From the NCBI GenBank assembly GCA_021846325.1, contig JAJZBX010000004.1:62001-126000 (forward strand): a stretch of 64,000 bases of DNA, given 5' to 3'. Both the position numbers and the translations under genes were made by a program. Source of the stretch: Actinomycetes bacterium. GTDB taxonomy: Bacteria; Actinomycetota; Acidimicrobiia; Acidimicrobiales; RAAP-2. Positions 40,868 through 49,141 of this stretch are shown piece by piece. Below the pieces are notes generated by a model, which was not told the DNA's origin, did no database searches, and saw nothing but the letters and a program-made list of their open reading frames with translations. Positions within the stretch are counted from its first letter, which is position 1. Each line of letters starts with the position of its first letter.

Positions 40868-41742
40868 CGCTGGCTCCGGCGCAGGGGGTTCAGTACGCGA
40901 TCGAGGCTGTGGCCGATGAGCGAGAAGGCGAGCACCATGACCACGATCCCGGCGCCCGGCGTCAGTATGTACCACCACGCCCCCGTACTCATCGCACCCG
41001 CGTTGAACGCGTTGTGCAGCATGGTGCCCCACGAGACCTGCACGGGGTCCCCGAGCCCGAGAAAGGCCAGCGCCGCCTGAGCGAGGATCGCACCCGAGAG
41101 CACGAGGACCAGGTTCGCGAAGATGAGCGGCGCGACGTTCGGCAGGATGTGGCGCGCCATAATGCGATAGTTGCTCGCCCCGAGGGACCGCACCCGCAGC
41201 ACGAGCGCTCGCTCGCGCAGCGACAGGACCTGGGAGCGGATGATCCGCGCGGTCTGGGGCCAGCTCGTCAGTCCAATGACGAGGCTCGTGATGACGATGC
41301 TCTGTCCGAAGAGCGCGGCCAAGACGATGATCAGGGGCAGCGTGGGCAGAACCAAGAAGAAGTCCGTGATCCGCATCAGCACGGCGTCGCGCCATCCGGC
41401 GTAGTAGCCCGAGACCAGACCGAGTCCGGCGCCGAGCACAATCGCAATCACGGTGGCGAAGACCCCGACGTAGAGCGAGATCCGTCCACCGAGCAGGAAC
41501 TGGCGAAAAACGTCCTGGCCCAGCTCGGTCGTGCCAAACCAGTGGGCGGCCGACGGCGGCTGCAGGATCGAGGCCGACGACGTGCCAAAGGACTGGGACT
41601 GGAACGGGAAGATCATCGGTCCGACCAGCACCACGAACAGCACCGCGACCATCATGATGAGCCCGCTGCGACCCATGCGATCGCGCCACAGATCGCGCCA
41701 CACGCCCGGTCGCCGGGCGACGTCGTCGTCGAGCACGCTCAC
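40864..41742 (-). CDS. Oligopeptide ABC transporter permease (DppC/OppC type)
   Basis: 292 aa, about six membrane helices. The N-terminal helix (LIMMVAVLFVVLVGPMIFPF) is followed by the family's HWFGTTELGQDVFRQFLLGG. The EAA loop contacting the ATPases is around RVRSLGASNYRIMARHILPN. Overlaps DppB by 4 bp. Confidence 0.93.
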   Translation of the reverse strand: MSVLDDDVARRPGVWRDLWRDRMGRSGLIMMVAVLFVVLVGPMIFPFQSQSFGTSSASILQPPSAAHWFGTTELGQDVFRQFLLGGRISLYVGVFATVIAIVLGAGLGLVSGYYAGWRDAVLMRITDFFLVLPTLPLIIVLAALFGQSIVITSLVIGLTSWPQTARIIRSQVLSLRERALVLRVRSLGASNYRIMARHILPNVAPLIFANLVLVLSGAILAQAALAFLGLGDPVQVSWGTMLHNAFNAGAMSTGAWWYILTPGAGIVVMVLAFSLIGHSLDRVLNPLRRSQR

Positions 41743-42707
41743 GTGCGCCTCACCCTCGGATCGAGGAGCCGGTAGAGCACGTCACTCGCGAAGTTCGTCA
41801 CGATCACCGCGATGGCGAAGATCAAGAAGCTCGCCTCGAGGACCGGGTAGTCGCGCTGCTCTACGGCGTTGTAGATCAACAGACCCATCCCCGGCCACGA
41901 GAAGACGGTCTCGACCTGGATGGCGCCACCGAGCACCATGCCCACGTAGAGCGCGGTCGCGGTCACGATGGGCAACAGCGCGTTGCGCAGCGCGTGGCGC
42001 CACACGATGGCCCGTCGCGAGACGCCCTTGGCTCGCGCGGTCAGCACGTAGTCCTCGACCAGGGTGTCCACCAGCGAGTTGCGCGTAATCAGCGAGAACT
42101 CCGCTGCGTTCACGAGCACGAGGGTCGTGGCGGGCAAGACGAGGTGGCGAGCGATGTCGAGCACGTGCGCGAGACCGCCCGACGCCAGGCCCGAGGACTC
42201 GATGCCCGAGATCGGCAGCACGTGGATCCAGACGCCGCAGACGAAGATCAGGATCATGCCGGTGAAGAAATCGGGCATGCTCCACAGGCTGAGGCTGGTC
42301 ACCGACACGGTGGCGTCAGTCAACGAGTTGGCGCGCGACGCGGCCACGACCCCGAGCCACACGCCAACGACCACGGTGATGAACGTCGCGGTTCCCACCA
42401 GCAGGAGCGTGTTGCCGATCGCCGAGCCGAGGACGGTGGTCACCGGCTCTCGATAGACGTAGGAGAAGCCGAGGTTGCCGTGCAGGGTGTTGTTGAGGTA
42501 GATCACGTACTGGTCGAGCAGCGAGTGATTCAGCTCGAACAGCGCCACGAGTTGGCGCCGGGCCGCGGCGTCGTAGTGGCCCGATCGCGCGAGCAGCTGG
42601 ACCGGATTGCCCGGCAGGACGTGGAAGAGCAGGAAGTTGAACGAGACCGTGGCGTACAGCGTCGCCGCCAACGACGCCAACTTTCGAACCCAGTAACTAC
42701 CCCTCAC
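41739..42707 (-). CDS. Oligopeptide ABC transporter permease (DppB/OppB type)
   Basis: 322 aa from GTG 42707, the only usable start after the binding-protein stop at 42740. Helix 1 is SLAATLYATVSFNFLLFHVL, followed by the family PGNP motif. The EAA loop is TARAKGVSRRAIVWRHALRN, and the C-terminus has VETVFSWPGMGLLIYNAV, characteristic of DppB. Forms the channel with the downstream DppC-type permease. Confidence 0.92.
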   Translation of the reverse strand: MRGSYWVRKLASLAATLYATVSFNFLLFHVLPGNPVQLLARSGHYDAAARRQLVALFELNHSLLDQYVIYLNNTLHGNLGFSYVYREPVTTVLGSAIGNTLLLVGTATFITVVVGVWLGVVAASRANSLTDATVSVTSLSLWSMPDFFTGMILIFVCGVWIHVLPISGIESSGLASGGLAHVLDIARHLVLPATTLVLVNAAEFSLITRNSLVDTLVEDYVLTARAKGVSRRAIVWRHALRNALLPIVTATALYVGMVLGGAIQVETVFSWPGMGLLIYNAVEQRDYPVLEASFLIFAIAVIVTNFASDVLYRLLDPRVRRT

Positions 42708-42739
42708 GCGTCGCGCCCCGAGCCCGAGTGCCCGACGAA

Positions 42740-44401
42740 CTACTGAGGCTTCACGCTCAGGTAGTTGTCCCGCGTGAAGTTGTAGACCATGCCCCCTCGC
42801 GTTGGCCGCCACCCCTTCCAGGTGTCGGTTCGGTAGGCCTGGAGCTTGCTCTGATACCACATGATGCAGTAGGCGGCGTCATCGTAGAAGATCTTCTGCA
42901 GCTCGTGCACGAGCGTGCGGCGACGGGCCAGGTTCATCTGCACCGCCTGCTGGGCGTAGATGCGGTCGTAGGTCGGATTCGAATAGAAGACGTCGTTGTT
43001 CCCACCGATCTGACTGGTCAGATCGACGCTCAGCAGATAGTCGGGGTCGGGCGACGCCGAGTCCCAGCCCCAGATGAAGATGTCCCAGTTCGGGGCGGCG
43101 GCGTTGTAGACGACGTTGCCGAGGGTCGTGTTGTCCAGCGTGTCCAGGGTCAACTTGATCCCCACCGCCTCGGCCGCCTTCACGAAGATCTGGCCGGCCA
43201 GGACGTCCTCGTCGGTCGTCTGGATGGCGATGAGGCGAAAGGACAGCGGCGCGCCGTGACGATCGGTGCGCACGCCGCCCGAGCCAACCTTGTAGCCCGC
43301 GGCGTCAAGGAGGCGACGAGCCTTGCCGGGATTGTTGTTGAACTGCTGGTCGGCCGGGATCTTCTCTTGCCAGGCACCAAAGGACGGCGGCAGCTGCACG
43401 CTGGCGGGAATGCCCCGACCGGCCAGGGCCAACGCGACGAGTTGTTCGCGGTCCAAGGAGTACGCGAGCGCGCGGCGAATCGTGGGGTCGAGCAGGAGAC
43501 GATTGCCCTTCGACTTGGGATTGCGCGAGACGTTGAAGCCGATGTGGTGAAAGGAGAACGACTCCATCTCCACGGGCTTGACGTTGGACTTGCCCGTGAG
43601 GCTGTCAAAGAGTACCGGCGGCACCTCGGTCAAGATGTCCAGCTGTCCGGCGACGAGGGCCTGGACCATGACGTCGCTGTTGTCGTACTGGTTCCAGATG
43701 ATGGAACTCGCCTTGGGTGCCTGGCCCCACCAGTGCGGGTTCCGATTCACCTGCACGTACTGGCCCGTGACCCACTTGTTGAACATGAAGGGCCCGCTGC
43801 CGATCGGGTGCGGGTTGTTGTAGCTCAGGATCTTGGACGGCGACATGGGGCCAAAGATGTGCTGGGGCACGATCGCGATGAGCATCGCCGGATCGAAGGC
43901 CTGGGGCGCCTTGTAGCGAATCACGATGGTGTGGTCGTTGATGACCTGGGACGACGCGTAATCGGCGAGGGCCCACGCGGCCTGGCCCAGGTTGTGCTTG
44001 GCGGTCACCTCGAAGGTGTACTGCACGTCGGCGGCGGTCACGGGACGCCCGTCGTGCCAGCGCGCCTTGGGCTGGAGCGAGTAGGTGAAGGTCTTGCCGT
44101 CGGCACTGATCGACTGACGAGTCGCGAGCCCGGGTTCGGGGTTCAGGTCGATGTCGTACTCGAGCAGGGTGTCGTAGATCAGCCACAGGATCTCGTTGGA
44201 CGCGGTGGTGGCGAAGGTGAAGGGATTCATGACGTCGGGCGGTGTCGTCCAGCCGACTCGAAGTGTCGCCGATGCGGCCGCGGACGTCGAGGTCTCGGCG
44301 AGCGTCGCCAGCCCCACCGAACCGGCCGTCGCGGCGCTGGCCGCGAGGAAACGGCGCCGCGTGATTGCTGACGTACTCACCGGTTCGTGCTGCGCGTCCA
44401 T
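42740..44401 (-). CDS. Substrate-binding protein of the oligopeptide ABC transporter (SBP_bac_5), TAT-exported
   Basis: 553 aa from ATG 44401, with GGGGGA 6 bp upstream (ATG 44413 is also in frame). The N-terminus has a twin-arginine signal (ITRRRFLAASAATAGSVG, residues 13-30) with no lipobox Cys. The mature part matches family-5 solute-binding proteins: QSISADGKTFTYSLQPKARW, DGRPVTAADVQYTFE and RRALAYSLDREQLVALAL. First gene of a minus-strand operon running through dppB-C-D-F, M20 peptidase and serine hydrolase, probably to the GntR gene. Ligand unknown; a peptide or modified peptide is most likely. Confidence 0.92.
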   Translation of the reverse strand: MDAQHEPVSTSAITRRRFLAASAATAGSVGLATLAETSTSAAASATLRVGWTTPPDVMNPFTFATTASNEILWLIYDTLLEYDIDLNPEPGLATRQSISADGKTFTYSLQPKARWHDGRPVTAADVQYTFEVTAKHNLGQAAWALADYASSQVINDHTIVIRYKAPQAFDPAMLIAIVPQHIFGPMSPSKILSYNNPHPIGSGPFMFNKWVTGQYVQVNRNPHWWGQAPKASSIIWNQYDNSDVMVQALVAGQLDILTEVPPVLFDSLTGKSNVKPVEMESFSFHHIGFNVSRNPKSKGNRLLLDPTIRRALAYSLDREQLVALALAGRGIPASVQLPPSFGAWQEKIPADQQFNNNPGKARRLLDAAGYKVGSGGVRTDRHGAPLSFRLIAIQTTDEDVLAGQIFVKAAEAVGIKLTLDTLDNTTLGNVVYNAAAPNWDIFIWGWDSASPDPDYLLSVDLTSQIGGNNDVFYSNPTYDRIYAQQAVQMNLARRRTLVHELQKIFYDDAAYCIMWYQSKLQAYRTDTWKGWRPTRGGMVYNFTRDNYLSVKPQ

Positions 44402-44418
44402 GTCGTCCCCCATTCGTC

Positions 44419-44436
44419 GGTCTGAACCACCAGACC
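44419..44436. promoter_or_regulatory. Inverted repeat GGTCTG-N6-CAGACC in the leader of the ABC operon
   Basis: Perfect 6-bp arms 18-35 bp before the binding-protein ATG and next to the shared TCATTATG motif. The arms recall the GGTCT/AGACC halves of DasR/NagR-type GntR operators, but the 6-bp spacer differs. Could be a second regulator site or an mRNA hairpin. Confidence 0.4.
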
Positions 44437-44441
44437 ACAGA

Positions 44442-44453
44442 TCATTATGATGA
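44442..44453. promoter_or_regulatory. Candidate GntR operator in the ABC-operon/D-amino-acid-enzyme divergent promoter
   Basis: TCATTATGATGA matches 31736-31747 in 11 of 12 positions and has palindromic ends TCAT/ATGA. It contains a minus-strand CATAAT and a plus-strand TATGAT, each a good -10, so one bound protein could control both directions. Confidence 0.55.
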
Positions 44454-44546
44454 CAGTATCTCTTGGTGCTACCCTCGTCAAGCAGTGGCGTCACGTCGAT
44501 CGACGAATGCCGGTGTGGACGCCTCGGCACCGGCGCTGGAGGGCCC

Positions 44547-45638
44547 ATGGATGTGCGCGACCTCGACACGCCGGCGCTAGTCGTCGACCTCGAGCGCCTC
44601 GAGGCGAACATCGCCGCGATGGCGACCCAGTGTCGCGAGGCCGCCGTGAGACTGCGACCCCACACCAAGACCCACAAGATCCCGGCCATTGCGCGCCTGC
44701 AACTTGACGCCGGGGCTCGAGGCATCACCTGCGCGAAGCTCGGCGAAGCCGAAGTGATGGCCGACGCCGGCGTGGACGATATTCTCCTCGCGTTCCCCGT
44801 CCTCGGGCCAGCCAAGCTCGAGCGACTCCGGCGACTGCGCGAGCGCGCCCGCGTGATCGTCAGCCTCGATGACCTCGTGGTCGCCGAGGGGCTTGCCGCG
44901 CTCGGCCGCCGCTCGGGCGAGCCCGTCGAGGTCTACGTGGAGGTCGACACCGGGCTGCACCGGATGGGCCGCGCACCGGGCGAGGATACGGCCGAGCTCG
45001 TTGAGCGCGTCGCCGAGCTCGCGGGGCTACGCGTGACGGGACTGCTCAGCCACGCCGGCCACGCCTACGGCGTTAGAGACCCCGCCGAGCGCGCGCGCCT
45101 CGTCGACGCTGAGATCGAGGCGCTGACTGAGACGCGGCGTCGCTGCGCCGAGCGCGGGGTCACGCTCGACGAGCTGAGCGTGGGCAGCACGCCGAGCGTC
45201 AGCGCGGAACTAAGCAGCGGCGCAGTGACCGAGGTCCGGCCCGGTACCTACGTCTTTAACGACTCGACCATGATCGATCACCACGTCGCCACCGAACGCC
45301 AGTGCGCGGCCCACGTGCTCGCGACGGTCGTCAGCCGCCCGGCTCGCGATCGATTCGTCATCGACGCCGGCACCAAGGCCCTGGCCGCGGACGACCAGGG
45401 CCACCGGGGATGGATGCGCGTCGCGGGTCGGCCGGATCTGACCATGACGTTTCTCAACGAAGAGCACGGCGTTGGCTCACTGGACCCCGCGGGACCGGGC
45501 CTGGCGCTCGGCGATCTGCTGTGGTGCATCCCCCATCACGTGTGCCCGGTCTTTAACCTCTTCGATCGAGCCTTCTTCGTTCGCGACGACTTGGTCGTCG
45601 ACGTCGTGCCCATCGCGGGACGCGGCCGCTCGCAGTAA
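44547..45638 (+). CDS. D-threonine aldolase / D-serine dehydratase-like PLP enzyme (alanine-racemase N-terminal domain)
   Basis: 363 aa from ATG 44547, preceded by GGAGGG. The fold-type III PLP domain has the RPHTKTHK motif (37-44) of the D-threonine aldolase/DSD1 family. The C-terminal domain has the metal site HHVC (His330/331, Cys333) expected of zinc- or manganese-dependent members. The family cleaves or dehydrates D-3-hydroxy-amino acids. It is divergent from the peptide ABC operon and shares its promoter region, which suggests that the transported substrate releases a D-amino acid. Its stop is 1 bp from the convergent pdxH stop. Confidence 0.87.
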   Translation: MDVRDLDTPALVVDLERLEANIAAMATQCREAAVRLRPHTKTHKIPAIARLQLDAGARGITCAKLGEAEVMADAGVDDILLAFPVLGPAKLERLRRLRERARVIVSLDDLVVAEGLAALGRRSGEPVEVYVEVDTGLHRMGRAPGEDTAELVERVAELAGLRVTGLLSHAGHAYGVRDPAERARLVDAEIEALTETRRRCAERGVTLDELSVGSTPSVSAELSSGAVTEVRPGTYVFNDSTMIDHHVATERQCAAHVLATVVSRPARDRFVIDAGTKALAADDQGHRGWMRVAGRPDLTMTFLNEEHGVGSLDPAGPGLALGDLLWCIPHHVCPVFNLFDRAFFVRDDLVVDVVPIAGRGRSQ

Positions 45639-45639
45639 C

Positions 45640-46245
45640 TCAGGGATCGCGGCGCTCGAGGCGCCACCGCTCGCCCGCTCGCTCGTAGACGACCCGGTCG
45701 TGGAGTCGGTCGGCGCGCTGCTGGAAGAACTCGACGTGGTCCGGCGTCAGCCGGTAGCCGCCCCAGTTGGTCGGTCGCCCAATGTCGCGTCCGGCGAAGG
45801 CGGCCTCGAGGGCCGCGACGCGCGCCTCGAGGTCGGCCCGGCTGACCTGGGGCATGCTCTGGTGGCTCGCGTGCGCCCCGATCTGGTGGCCGCGCGGCCG
45901 CGCGGCGAAGTAGGCGTCGGATTCGGCGTCGGACATTCGCGCCACGGCGCCCTCGAAGCGGACCTGGCGTCCGAGCGGCTCGCAGTACCACAGGATCGCC
46001 GCGTGGGGATTGGCCGCGAGCTCGTGGCCCTTTCGGCTCTCGTAGTTCGTGTAGCACCCGATCGAGGTCGCGTCGCGGTGGCGAAGCAGCACCATGCGCG
46101 CGCTCGGGCGACCGTCGGCGGTCGCTGTTACCAGCGCGACCGCCTCGCGCTCGGCCATACCTTCAGCCTCGTCGAACCACCGCGCGAACTGCACGAGCGG
46201 GTCCGCGTCACAGTCGGCGAGGTCCAACGGCCGCCACGACGCCAT
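45640..46245 (-). CDS. pdxH: Pyridoxamine 5'-phosphate oxidase
   Basis: 201 aa. FMN enzyme making pyridoxal 5'-phosphate from PNP or PMP. The start is ATG 46245, sharing one base with the tsaD stop (TGATG). FMN-binding stretches are RMVLLRHRD and YTNYESRKGHELAANPHAA, then EPLGRQVRFEGAVARM and HASHQS. The C-terminal HDRVVYER and WRLERRDP match the PdxH end. PLP from this enzyme would serve the several PLP enzymes nearby, though the location next to tsaD may be incidental. Confidence 0.93.
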   Translation of the reverse strand: MASWRPLDLADCDADPLVQFARWFDEAEGMAEREAVALVTATADGRPSARMVLLRHRDATSIGCYTNYESRKGHELAANPHAAILWYCEPLGRQVRFEGAVARMSDAESDAYFAARPRGHQIGAHASHQSMPQVSRADLEARVAALEAAFAGRDIGRPTNWGGYRLTPDHVEFFQQRADRLHDRVVYERAGERWRLERRDP

Positions 46246-47252
46246 CAGGCCACCGAAGCGAGCGCCCAGTTCGGGTCGGCGCCAACGTCGAGCGCACTCG
46301 ACTGGCCGCGCTGGTATCGCGCGAGACCCGCCGCCGCGACCATCGCCGCGTTGTCGGTGCACATGGCCAGGCTCGGCAGGTTGACCTCGAGACCGAGCTG
46401 CTCGGCGAGCCGCGTGGTGCCAGCACGCAGCGCCGAGTTCGCGGCCACCCCACCGGCCAGGGCGACGCCGCGCACCTCGTAGCGATCCAGGGCCCGGCGA
46501 AGCTTGCGCGTCAGCTGCTCGACCGCGGCGCCCTGAAAGGCCGCCGCCACGTCGGCCGGCGCGAGGTCGGGTCGCTTCTCGCCCGCGCGCACGACGGCGG
46601 ACTTCAACCCCGAGAAGGAGAAGTCGAGGTCGTCACCGGTCATCGAGGTCGGCAGCGCGAGGGCCGTCGGGTCCCCCTCGCCGGCCAGGCGATCGATGGG
46701 CGGGCCGCCGGGGTAGCCGAGCCCCAGCCAGCGCGCCACCTTGTCGTAGGCCTCGCCGGCCGCGTCGTCGATGGTCTCGCCGATGACCTCGTGGTGGCCG
46801 GGCGCGCGCTGGTAGACGAGCAGGGTGTGACCGCCCGAGACGAGCAGGGTCATCACCGGCCAGGCGAGGTCGGGCCGCTCGAGCAGCGGCGCGAAAAGGT
46901 GGCCCTCGAGGTGGTTCACCGCGACCAGGGGCACGTCCCAGCACAGCGCGTAGGCCTTGGCCGCGGCCAGACCCACCAGCAGCGAGCCGATCAACCCCGG
47001 ACCACTGGTCACCGCGACGGCGTCGACGCCCGGGTCGCGCACCGACCGGCCGGCCGCTTCGAGAGCCCGACGCACGACCGGGCCGATCGTGGCCACGTGC
47101 GCCCGTCCGGCGAGCTCGGGCACGACGCCCCCGAAGTCGCGGTGCTGGTCGATGGAGGACTCGACGATCGACGAGTGAGTGCGCCAGGCGTCGTCGACCA
47201 CCGCGGCCGCCGTCTCGTCACAACTCGTCTCGATACCCAGCACGACCGTCAC
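46245..47252 (-). CDS. tsaD: tRNA N6-adenosine threonylcarbamoyltransferase TsaD
   Basis: 335 aa. Transfers threonylcarbamoyl to A37 of ANN-decoding tRNAs, with TsaB and TsaE. ASKHA-fold motifs: GIETSCDETAAAV (6-18), metal site HLEGH (114-118), LVSGGHTLLV, and NAAMVAAAG near the C-terminus. In many Actinobacteria it directly follows rimI; here a three-gene block (47290-52477) separates them. Confidence 0.96.
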   Translation of the reverse strand: MTVVLGIETSCDETAAAVVDDAWRTHSSIVESSIDQHRDFGGVVPELAGRAHVATIGPVVRRALEAAGRSVRDPGVDAVAVTSGPGLIGSLLVGLAAAKAYALCWDVPLVAVNHLEGHLFAPLLERPDLAWPVMTLLVSGGHTLLVYQRAPGHHEVIGETIDDAAGEAYDKVARWLGLGYPGGPPIDRLAGEGDPTALALPTSMTGDDLDFSFSGLKSAVVRAGEKRPDLAPADVAAAFQGAAVEQLTRKLRRALDRYEVRGVALAGGVAANSALRAGTTRLAEQLGLEVNLPSLAMCTDNAAMVAAAGLARYQRGQSSALDVGADPNWALASVA

Positions 47253-47289
47253 GACGTCAGCGTAGGCGCCGTCGAGGTCGCACCATCGA

Positions 47290-48843
47290 CTACACCTCGT
47301 CGGGCGGCAGCGACTCCGGCGGGATCACGAAGGGACCGACCTCGGCCGGGGGCGCGACCACCAGCGTCTTGTTGCGCTCCGAGACCGCGTAGTAGAGCAC
47401 ACCGATCACGACGACGAAGAGCAGGACCGTGTAGAGAATCGGGATCTTGTTGAGCCAGGCTATTCCGAGGCTCAGCGCCCCGGCCGTCTGGTTGGGCTCG
47501 GGGTTGCTCGCCGCGCGCGGCCAGGCGAAGTTGATCAGCATCGCGCCGCCGTAGACGAGGGCGAGCACGTTGACGAGCATCCCCCACCGGCCGAGCACGA
47601 AGGGCGTCTTCACCTTGGGCCAGCCGTGGGCGCGCGCCCAGACGATGGCGAGGTTGCCGAGGAAGTACGACAGGTAGATCATGGCCGTGGCCGCGATCGC
47701 CACGATCCCCGCGCCGGCGTACTTGAGCATCGGCACGGCCGCGATCACCGCGACCGCGATGCACGACCAGATCGGGGTGTAGAGCGTCGGGTGCACCTTG
47801 GCCAGCGCCTTGGACGCCGGCAGGCGGTTGTCGCGCGCCATACCAAAGCACAGTCGAACGGTGGCGGCCATAATGGCCAGGCAGCACACGAAGATGGCGC
47901 ACGAGACGACCACCAAGTAGACCGTCGCCCAGAACTTGTCGAAGTTGGCGTCGATGATCTGCGCCGGTCCCCAGCTCTGCTTGATGGCGATGCCGAGATT
48001 GGGGATCGCCATCAAAAGCGCGAGCAGGAAGATGCCCCCGATGACGAAGGCGCCGGCGACCGAGGACAGCACGGCCTGGGGTGCCTTACGCCGTGGATCG
48101 CGCGTCTCCTCGGCGAGCGTCGACGCGGTGTCGAAGCCGTAGATCACGAACAGGCTCATGAACATCGCCGCGAAGAACGCCGGCAGGGTGACGTGGATCC
48201 CGCCGCTGTTGGTCACCACCGAGATCGGCTGGTGGTGGTGGACGATGAGCATGATGAGCGCGAAGACGACCATTCCCACGATCTCGAAGAAGACCCCGGT
48301 GTTGTTGATGACGGCGACGAGCTTCACGCTGAAGATGTTGAGGACCGTGATGACGATCAGCGTGATGGCGGCCACCATGATCTGGTCGTGCAGCGCGCCG
48401 GCGTCGACGTGCCAGCCCATGTTGTCCAGGGCGGGCAGCACGGTGAGCGGCAGGGTTACCACGACCGCGGTCACCGTGAGGATCCCGGCGAAGATGTAGA
48501 TCCAGCCGGTGAACCACGCGTAGGGCCGACCGGCCAGGTACTTGGTCCACTGGAAGACCGACCCGGCCACGGGGTAGTGGCTCGACACCTCGGCGAAGTT
48601 GAGCGCCACGATGAACTGACCGATTGCCACGACCGGCCACGACCAGATGAAGACGCCACCGAGGGACACCAGGCCGAAGGCGAACAGGGTGAAGATGCCG
48701 GTGGACGGCGAGATGTAGCTAAAGGCCGCGGCGAAGGAGCTAAAGAAGCCCAGCGTGCGGTGCAGCTCCTGTTTGTAGCCAAACGTGGCCAAGTCCTTGG
48801 TGTCGACGTGGTCAGCGCCGCCGGGCTGTATCGAATCTTCCAT
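47290..48843 (-). CDS. APC-family amino-acid permease
   Basis: 517 aa from ATG 48843, with AGGGGGA 5 bp upstream. Twelve to fourteen membrane helices; the N-terminal GYKQELHRTLGFFSSFAAAF and FQWTKYLAGRPYAWFTGW stretches are typical of amino-acid/choline-type APC permeases, and GFDTASTLAEETRDPRR follows helix 6. Divergent from the flavoprotein gene, so it may import its substrate (sarcosine, dimethylglycine, betaine or a related amine). Confidence 0.88.
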   Translation of the reverse strand: MEDSIQPGGADHVDTKDLATFGYKQELHRTLGFFSSFAAAFSYISPSTGIFTLFAFGLVSLGGVFIWSWPVVAIGQFIVALNFAEVSSHYPVAGSVFQWTKYLAGRPYAWFTGWIYIFAGILTVTAVVVTLPLTVLPALDNMGWHVDAGALHDQIMVAAITLIVITVLNIFSVKLVAVINNTGVFFEIVGMVVFALIMLIVHHHQPISVVTNSGGIHVTLPAFFAAMFMSLFVIYGFDTASTLAEETRDPRRKAPQAVLSSVAGAFVIGGIFLLALLMAIPNLGIAIKQSWGPAQIIDANFDKFWATVYLVVVSCAIFVCCLAIMAATVRLCFGMARDNRLPASKALAKVHPTLYTPIWSCIAVAVIAAVPMLKYAGAGIVAIAATAMIYLSYFLGNLAIVWARAHGWPKVKTPFVLGRWGMLVNVLALVYGGAMLINFAWPRAASNPEPNQTAGALSLGIAWLNKIPILYTVLLFVVVIGVLYYAVSERNKTLVVAPPAEVGPFVIPPESLPPDEV

Positions 48844-49141
48844 GCACGTCCCCCTGACTGAATCGACCACCTCGAGCACTTCGACGTGTCGACTCCTCGT
48901 TGCCCAACCCCCTGGCGCGAGCGCCACGACGACGTGTCCCGGGCCCACCCCCGACGCTCGCGCGCTCCACGTACCACGTGCACCGCGGCGAATGTCGAAG
49001 TTGGCGCGAACCTACTCAGCAACGGGTGCGCTGTCAAGCACTCGCCATCAAGATCGTCGCGGCGGGCTCGGCCCGTCCCCGGCGCCGGCGCCGGCGCCGG
49101 TACACTGGGCGCCGAGACGACAGCCACGTCAGGGGGATACC
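48844..49141. other. Divergent promoter region of the permease and flavoprotein genes
   Basis: 298 bp without a gene. It contains a near-palindrome TGGCGC-GA-GCGCCA (48913-48926), a CACGTG (48974-48979) and three tandem GGCGCC units (about 49079-49099) just before a TACACT hexamer. Both flanking genes have an AGGGGGA ribosome-binding site. No firm promoter could be assigned. Confidence 0.5.

Noticed and set aside
49079..49099. Three tandem GGCGCC units before the flavoprotein gene as a phase-variable tract
   Set aside because: Too few units and normal composition for this genome; no sign that the number varies.
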